NCBI RefSeq assembly: GCF_900109945.1
Contig: NZ_FOBX01000008.1
Coordinates: 1 to 64,000 of the forward strand
Source: Bradyrhizobium sp. OK095
GTDB taxonomy: Bacteria; Pseudomonadota; Alphaproteobacteria; Rhizobiales; Xanthobacteraceae
Direction: 5' to 3'
Length of the DNA stretch: 64,000 nt
The position numbers and the translations under genes were made by a program. This document shows, in pieces, positions 60,896 to 64,000 of this stretch (position 1 is the first letter of the stretch; each line of letters opens with the position of its first letter). A model generated the notes under the pieces. It was not told the DNA's origin and ran no database searches. It saw only the letters and a program-made list of their open reading frames with translations.

Positions 60896-61744
60896 GTGAC
60901 CGGATTGACCCATCGCCAAGCCGAAATCCTCAACATCGCGCGCGCCTCCGGCCGCGTCATGGTCGAGGAGCTGGCGCGCAAGTTCGAGGTCTCGGCGCAG
61001 ACCATCCGCAAGGATCTCAACGATCTCTGCGAGCGCCGCTCGCTGACCCGCATCCATGGCGGCGCGATCATCGCCTCCGGCGTCGAAAACCTCGCCTATG
61101 AGGCGAGGCGGTTCGTCGCCGCCGACGAGAAGAAGGCGATTGGCGCTGCCGCCGCCTCGCTGATCCCGAACGGATGCTCGCTCTTCATCAACATCGGCAC
61201 CACGACCGAGGAAGTCGCGAGCGCGCTGACCTCGCACGAGGATCTCCTGGTCATCACCAACAATCTCAACGTCGCGATGCTGCTCTACCGCCATCCCCGC
61301 ATCGAGGTGGTGGTCGCCGGCGGCACGGTGCGGCGCGCCGACGGTGCTGTGGTCGGCTCGACCGCGACGCAGTTGATCGGCCAGTTCAAGGTCGACTACG
61401 CCATCATCGGCGCATCCGCGATCGACGGGGAGGGCGCGCTGCTCGACTTCGACTATCGCGAGGTGCAGGTGGCGCAAGCCATCATCGCCAACGCCCGCAG
61501 CGTCATGCTGGTTGCCGATTCTACAAAACTCCGCCGCAGCGCGCCGGTGCGCATCGCCCATATCAGCCAGATCCAGACCTTCGTCACCGACCAGGAGCTG
61601 CCCGAGCGTCTCGCCACCATCTGCCACAGCAAGGGCATCGAGGTGATGGCAGCGTTACCGAAGGGGGCCGGGGAAATCGACGATACGCAGGCCGAGACAC
61701 AGGATGCTGCGCCTGAAGCGGCACCGGTGGTTCGGCTGCGTTGA
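60896..61744 (+). CDS. DeoR/GlpR-family transcriptional regulator
   Basis: 282 residues. The N-terminal DeoR helix-turn-helix has LTHRQAEILNIARASGRVMVEELARKF and VSAQTIRKDLNDLCERRSLTRIHGGA, in blocks; the sensor domain has IGTTTEEVASAL, VITNNLNVA and GASAIDGEGALLDFDYREV, as in GlpR, which responds to a phosphorylated sugar or glycerol-3-phosphate. No glycerol genes are adjacent. GTG 60896 has GAGG upstream. Confidence 0.9.
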   Translation: MTGLTHRQAEILNIARASGRVMVEELARKFEVSAQTIRKDLNDLCERRSLTRIHGGAIIASGVENLAYEARRFVAADEKKAIGAAAASLIPNGCSLFINIGTTTEEVASALTSHEDLLVITNNLNVAMLLYRHPRIEVVVAGGTVRRADGAVVGSTATQLIGQFKVDYAIIGASAIDGEGALLDFDYREVQVAQAIIANARSVMLVADSTKLRRSAPVRIAHISQIQTFVTDQELPERLATICHSKGIEVMAALPKGAGEIDDTQAETQDAAPEAAPVVRLR

Positions 61745-61792
61745 TACGCGTGAATGGCTGCGACCGATCCGGAGCGGACATCACGCCGTTGC

Positions 61793-62479
61793 TCACAGGC
61801 CGAACCGTTTGAGGTCCTCCGGCAGGAAATCGCGACCTGTCCGGTTCTTGACGCTCGGTAGATTTGATATTTTTTCCCGCCAGGCCATGAGGGATTTGCA
61901 CGCATCGGGGATCGGTATCCCCGCCGCGCCAGCGAAGTCCAGGCTCGCAAACACCGTGATATCGGCCATCGAGAATGCATCGCCGGCAACGAACGGTTGG
62001 GTCTTCAGGACGCCGTCGAAATACGTCATGCCGCGGACGGCCCTTTCGCGCTGCCGCTCACCCCATTCCTTCCTGCCGGCCCACTCCGGAGCCACATAGG
62101 GCTGCATCGCAGGCCCGAGACCCGGCGTGGCGTAGTGGAAGTAGCCGTCGACCGCGCCCATCAGCTCGGCCTCGGCGCGATTCTGCATCATGTGGATCAC
62201 CGCCTTCTCGCGCGGAGTCCTGCCGGTGAGGACCGGATGGCCATCGAGATGATCCAGATATTCGGTGATCGCCGTCGACTCCGAAATCAAGGTGCCGTCG
62301 TCGAGTTCGAGCACCGGGATTTTTCCCGACGGGTTGATCGCGAGAAACGGCGCCTGCTTGTGCTCTGCCCCGATCAGATCGACGCCGACGAACTCGACCT
62401 GGTCGTCGAGCCCTTTTTCGGAAAGGACGATTCGAATGCGTGATGGATTGGGGAATCCGGGCCGGTCGTAGATTTTCAT
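61793..62479 (-). CDS. glutathione S-transferase family protein
   Basis: 228 residues. The N-terminal thioredoxin-like domain has RPGFPNPSRIRIVLSEKGL, NPSGKIPVLELDDGTLISESTAITEYLD in blocks (cis-Pro and the glutathione-binding Glu-Ser), followed by an all-helical C-terminal domain. It probably conjugates or reduces electrophiles. A perfect 16-bp palindrome lies just upstream of its ribosome site, and it is divergent from a TetR gene. Confidence 0.92.
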   Translation of the reverse strand: MKIYDRPGFPNPSRIRIVLSEKGLDDQVEFVGVDLIGAEHKQAPFLAINPSGKIPVLELDDGTLISESTAITEYLDHLDGHPVLTGRTPREKAVIHMMQNRAEAELMGAVDGYFHYATPGLGPAMQPYVAPEWAGRKEWGERQRERAVRGMTYFDGVLKTQPFVAGDAFSMADITVFASLDFAGAAGIPIPDACKSLMAWREKISNLPSVKNRTGRDFLPEDLKRFGL

Positions 62480-62492
62480 GGGAACGCACCTT

Positions 62493-62508
62493 TATCTATC
62501 GATAGATA
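62493..62508. promoter_or_regulatory. TetR operator in front of the GST gene
   Basis: TATCTATCGATAGATA is a perfect 16-bp palindrome, 13 bp upstream of the GST start. A near-identical palindrome lies 61 bp away in front of the TetR gene. Confidence 0.75.
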
Positions 62509-62552
62509 GGTAAGTTGCTCAGATAGGCCCTTTGCAATAGCGGAGTCAAGAG

Positions 62553-62570
62553 CTATCTATCGGTAGATAG
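62553..62570. promoter_or_regulatory. TetR operator in front of the TetR gene
   Basis: CTATCTATCGGTAGATAG is palindromic save one base pair. It ends just before the GGAGG ribosome site of the regulator. Confidence 0.75.
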
Positions 62571-62582
62571 ACGGAGGCGGTG

Positions 62583-63143
62583 ATGACGGCCGATACCAAG
62601 CAGGTGATCATGGATGCGGCCCGCGCGATGGTGCAGGCGCGCGGCTACAACGGCCTGAGCTTTCGCGAATTGGCCAAGGAGGTCGGTGTCAAGAGCGCCA
62701 GCGTCCACTATCATTTCCCGACCAAGGGCGACCTCGGCGCCGCGCTTGCGCGGCGCTATGCCGACGAGGCGATCGATATCCTGGACGGATTTCTAAAGGC
62801 CTCGCAGGACGCCGGAGCCTGCATGAGGATGTATACGGACGTCTTCCGTTCCGCGCTGTCGAACGACAACAGGATGTGCCTGTGCGGGATCATGGCCGCC
62901 GAGCACGATGATTTGCCGGCCGAGGTGAGGGCCGAGGTCGACAGGTTCACCGACGTCAACATCCGGTGGCTGGTCAAATTGCTATCGCGTGGAAAGAAGG
63001 CGGCAACTGAAGCGATTGAGCAGCGGGCGCTCGCGGTCTTCGCGGCCGTCGGTGGCGCACAGCTCGTGGCGCGCGGGCGAGGCGACATTGCGGTCTACGA
63101 CGAGGCGATCGAGGCTTACCGGGCGGCAGGGTTACTGCCCTGA
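62583..63143 (+). CDS. TetR-family transcriptional regulator of the GST gene (probable)
   Basis: 186 residues. The DNA-binding domain reads VIMDAARAMVQARGYNGLSFRELAKEVGVKSASVHYHFPTKGDL in blocks. The cysteine-containing GACMRMYTDV and RMCLCGIMAAEHDDL segments of the ligand domain resemble those of electrophile-sensing TetR proteins. ATG 62583 follows GGAGG by 6 bases; GTG 62580 is immediately before. Two palindromic operators in the shared promoter region suggest repression of itself and the GST gene. Confidence 0.9.
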   Translation: MTADTKQVIMDAARAMVQARGYNGLSFRELAKEVGVKSASVHYHFPTKGDLGAALARRYADEAIDILDGFLKASQDAGACMRMYTDVFRSALSNDNRMCLCGIMAAEHDDLPAEVRAEVDRFTDVNIRWLVKLLSRGKKAATEAIEQRALAVFAAVGGAQLVARGRGDIAVYDEAIEAYRAAGLLP

Positions 63144-63163
63144 TCTTCGTGTCGGCCAGCGTC

Positions 63164-63589
63164 TTATTCGCCGTCCCACGGGTTGAGCAGCGGGACGCCG
63201 AAAGCAGCAAAATCCTTCACATTGCGCGTAACGAGTGTGAGGTCGTTTGCGAGTGCGGTCGCTGCAAAGAATCCGTCCATCACGGACAACGCAATTCCAC
63301 TGCGGCGGCTCTGCGCCATCAGGTCGCCCCAACGCTCCGCCACCGCATGGTCGATCGACAGGATGCGTTCGGCAAAGCGTTCCGGCAGATCGTGGGCGAG
63401 CCAGGCGGCCAGCGCTACGCGCCGACGTCCGTCATCCAGCAAGGCGATGCCGCGGCGCAGCTCGGCGATCGAGGCAACGCTGATGAATGCGCGATCCTCA
63501 TCGACCGTATCGAGCCACGCCAAGACTTTCGGGGAGGGCGCCGGCCGCTGAAACTCCGATAGCACGTTGGTGTCGAGCAGCAGGTTCAC
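63164..63589 (-). CDS. vapC: VapC-type PIN-domain toxin
   Basis: 141 residues. The PIN acidic residues are visible: Asp in LLDTNVLSE, Glu in SIAELRRG, Asp in SVMDGFFAA, and the last acidic residue in TRNVKDFAAFG. VapC toxins are Mg-dependent RNases cutting tRNA or rRNA. ATG 63589 overlaps the antitoxin stop by 4 bases (ATGA), as in genuine modules. Confidence 0.93.
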   Translation of the reverse strand: MNLLLDTNVLSEFQRPAPSPKVLAWLDTVDEDRAFISVASIAELRRGIALLDDGRRRVALAAWLAHDLPERFAERILSIDHAVAERWGDLMAQSRRSGIALSVMDGFFAATALANDLTLVTRNVKDFAAFGVPLLNPWDGE

Positions 63590-63879
63590 GGCAGCCCGTC
63601 GCGCGGTTCGTCCTGCACGCGTTCGAGTTCGAGGTCGGCACCGCGTAGCGGCGAAGCCAGCAGGAATTCGGCCAGCGTGCCTTTACGTGCGGACTTTCGC
63701 GCCCACTCTTCGGCGGAAACGATCACGGCATTGGGCCTGCCGTGACGGGTGATGATCTGGGGGCCGGTTTGGGCGCGGTCGATCACCTCGGACAGGCGTG
63801 CCTTGGCGTTGGCAAGCGTCCAAGTGTTTTTCGGTGTGTCAGTCGGTGGCGAATCGGGAGCGGCAGTTTGGTCTGTCAT
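63586..63879 (-). CDS. antitoxin of the Phd/YefM type for the VapC toxin
   Basis: 97 residues. TWTLANAKARLSEVIDRAQTGPQIITRHGRPNAVIVSAEEW, read as consecutive blocks, is the Phd/YefM fold. A flexible C-terminal tail (LELERVQDEPRDGLP) should neutralise the toxin. The N-terminal 15 residues are low-complexity. It is the upstream gene of the pair, as is usual for autoregulated modules. Confidence 0.92.
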   Translation of the reverse strand: MTDQTAAPDSPPTDTPKNTWTLANAKARLSEVIDRAQTGPQIITRHGRPNAVIVSAEEWARKSARKGTLAEFLLASPLRGADLELERVQDEPRDGLP

Positions 63880-63888
63880 GTTGAAGAA

Positions 63889-63915
63889 CCAATGTGACTA
63901 TTACGACTATATTGG
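63889..63915. promoter_or_regulatory. candidate operator of the toxin-antitoxin pair
   Basis: CCAAT (63889-63893) and ATTGG (63911-63915) are inverted around two direct GACTAT hexamers (63896 and 63905). The element sits 10-36 bp upstream of the antitoxin start. No gene is seen in the last 85 bp of the window. Confidence 0.45.
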
Positions 63916-64000
63916 CTCACGATGGCTATTCAAGAGCGCTGTTGCGTCTCGGATCATCGTCGGAAGTGCCCATTTTGGCGCCGGATTGCCCTTCGGAAAG

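Overview
The window is GC-rich, densely packed alphaproteobacterial chromosome, most likely from Bradyrhizobium or a close Bradyrhizobiaceae relative. The evidence is codon use, the gene content (FixJ-like and OmpR-like orphan regulators, Rieske/reductase pair, many TetR regulators, caspase-family proteins) and several families of dispersed palindromic intergenic repeats. No tRNA, rRNA, CRISPR array, integrase or transposase was seen. The left edge cuts a UDP-glucose dehydrogenase gene. The whole window reads as core or lightly accessory chromosome without an obvious island.

Region by region. 0-12 kb: UDP-glucose dehydrogenase end, aldose epimerase-like protein, acyltransferase 3, OmpR-type regulator, secreted alpha/beta hydrolase, phosphoglucomutase, a Rieske oxygenase - GntR - VanB-type reductase operon with candidate operators, and a GGDEF-EAL protein. 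12-17 kb: a large autotransporter with an 89-residue tandem repeat. 16.5-21.3 kb: SnoaL-like protein and divergent TetR with a strong operator, a GMC oxidoreductase, a divergent HemC-like protein and a FixJ-type regulator. 21.5-30.3 kb: hemE, a stress-type small protein, a PAS-GGDEF sensor, trhO-slyX, gamma-glutamyltransferase, FKBP, CsbD, a cupin and two VOC proteins. 30.4-46 kb: envelope genes, namely a beta-barrel protein coupled to a FecR-domain protein, a mannosyltransferase-like protein, an OmpA-family protein and two caspase-family proteases, with an AlkZ-like glycosylase, an SDR/ADH/TetR set and an MFS carrier among them. 46-51.8 kb: an RND efflux adaptor, pump and TetR, then a flavin reductase. 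52-59 kb: a tight beta-oxidation operon (FadE, thiolase, fused hydratase/dehydrogenase), followed by a CarF/TMEM189-type lipid desaturase homologue and an acyl-CoA thioesterase. 59-64 kb: small proteins, a HAD hydrolase, a DeoR regulator, GST/TetR with twin palindromic operators, and a VapBC-type toxin-antitoxin pair.

The most notable items are: a bacterial relative of plasmanylethanolamine desaturase beside the fatty-acid degradation operon; two well-formed general-stress (EcfG-type) promoters in front of a CsbD gene and a small acidic protein gene; matching CRP-like palindromes in front of the divergent ompA-like and caspase genes; and palindromic operators that pair four local regulators with their probable targets. 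These regulatory calls come from reading motifs, not from experiment.
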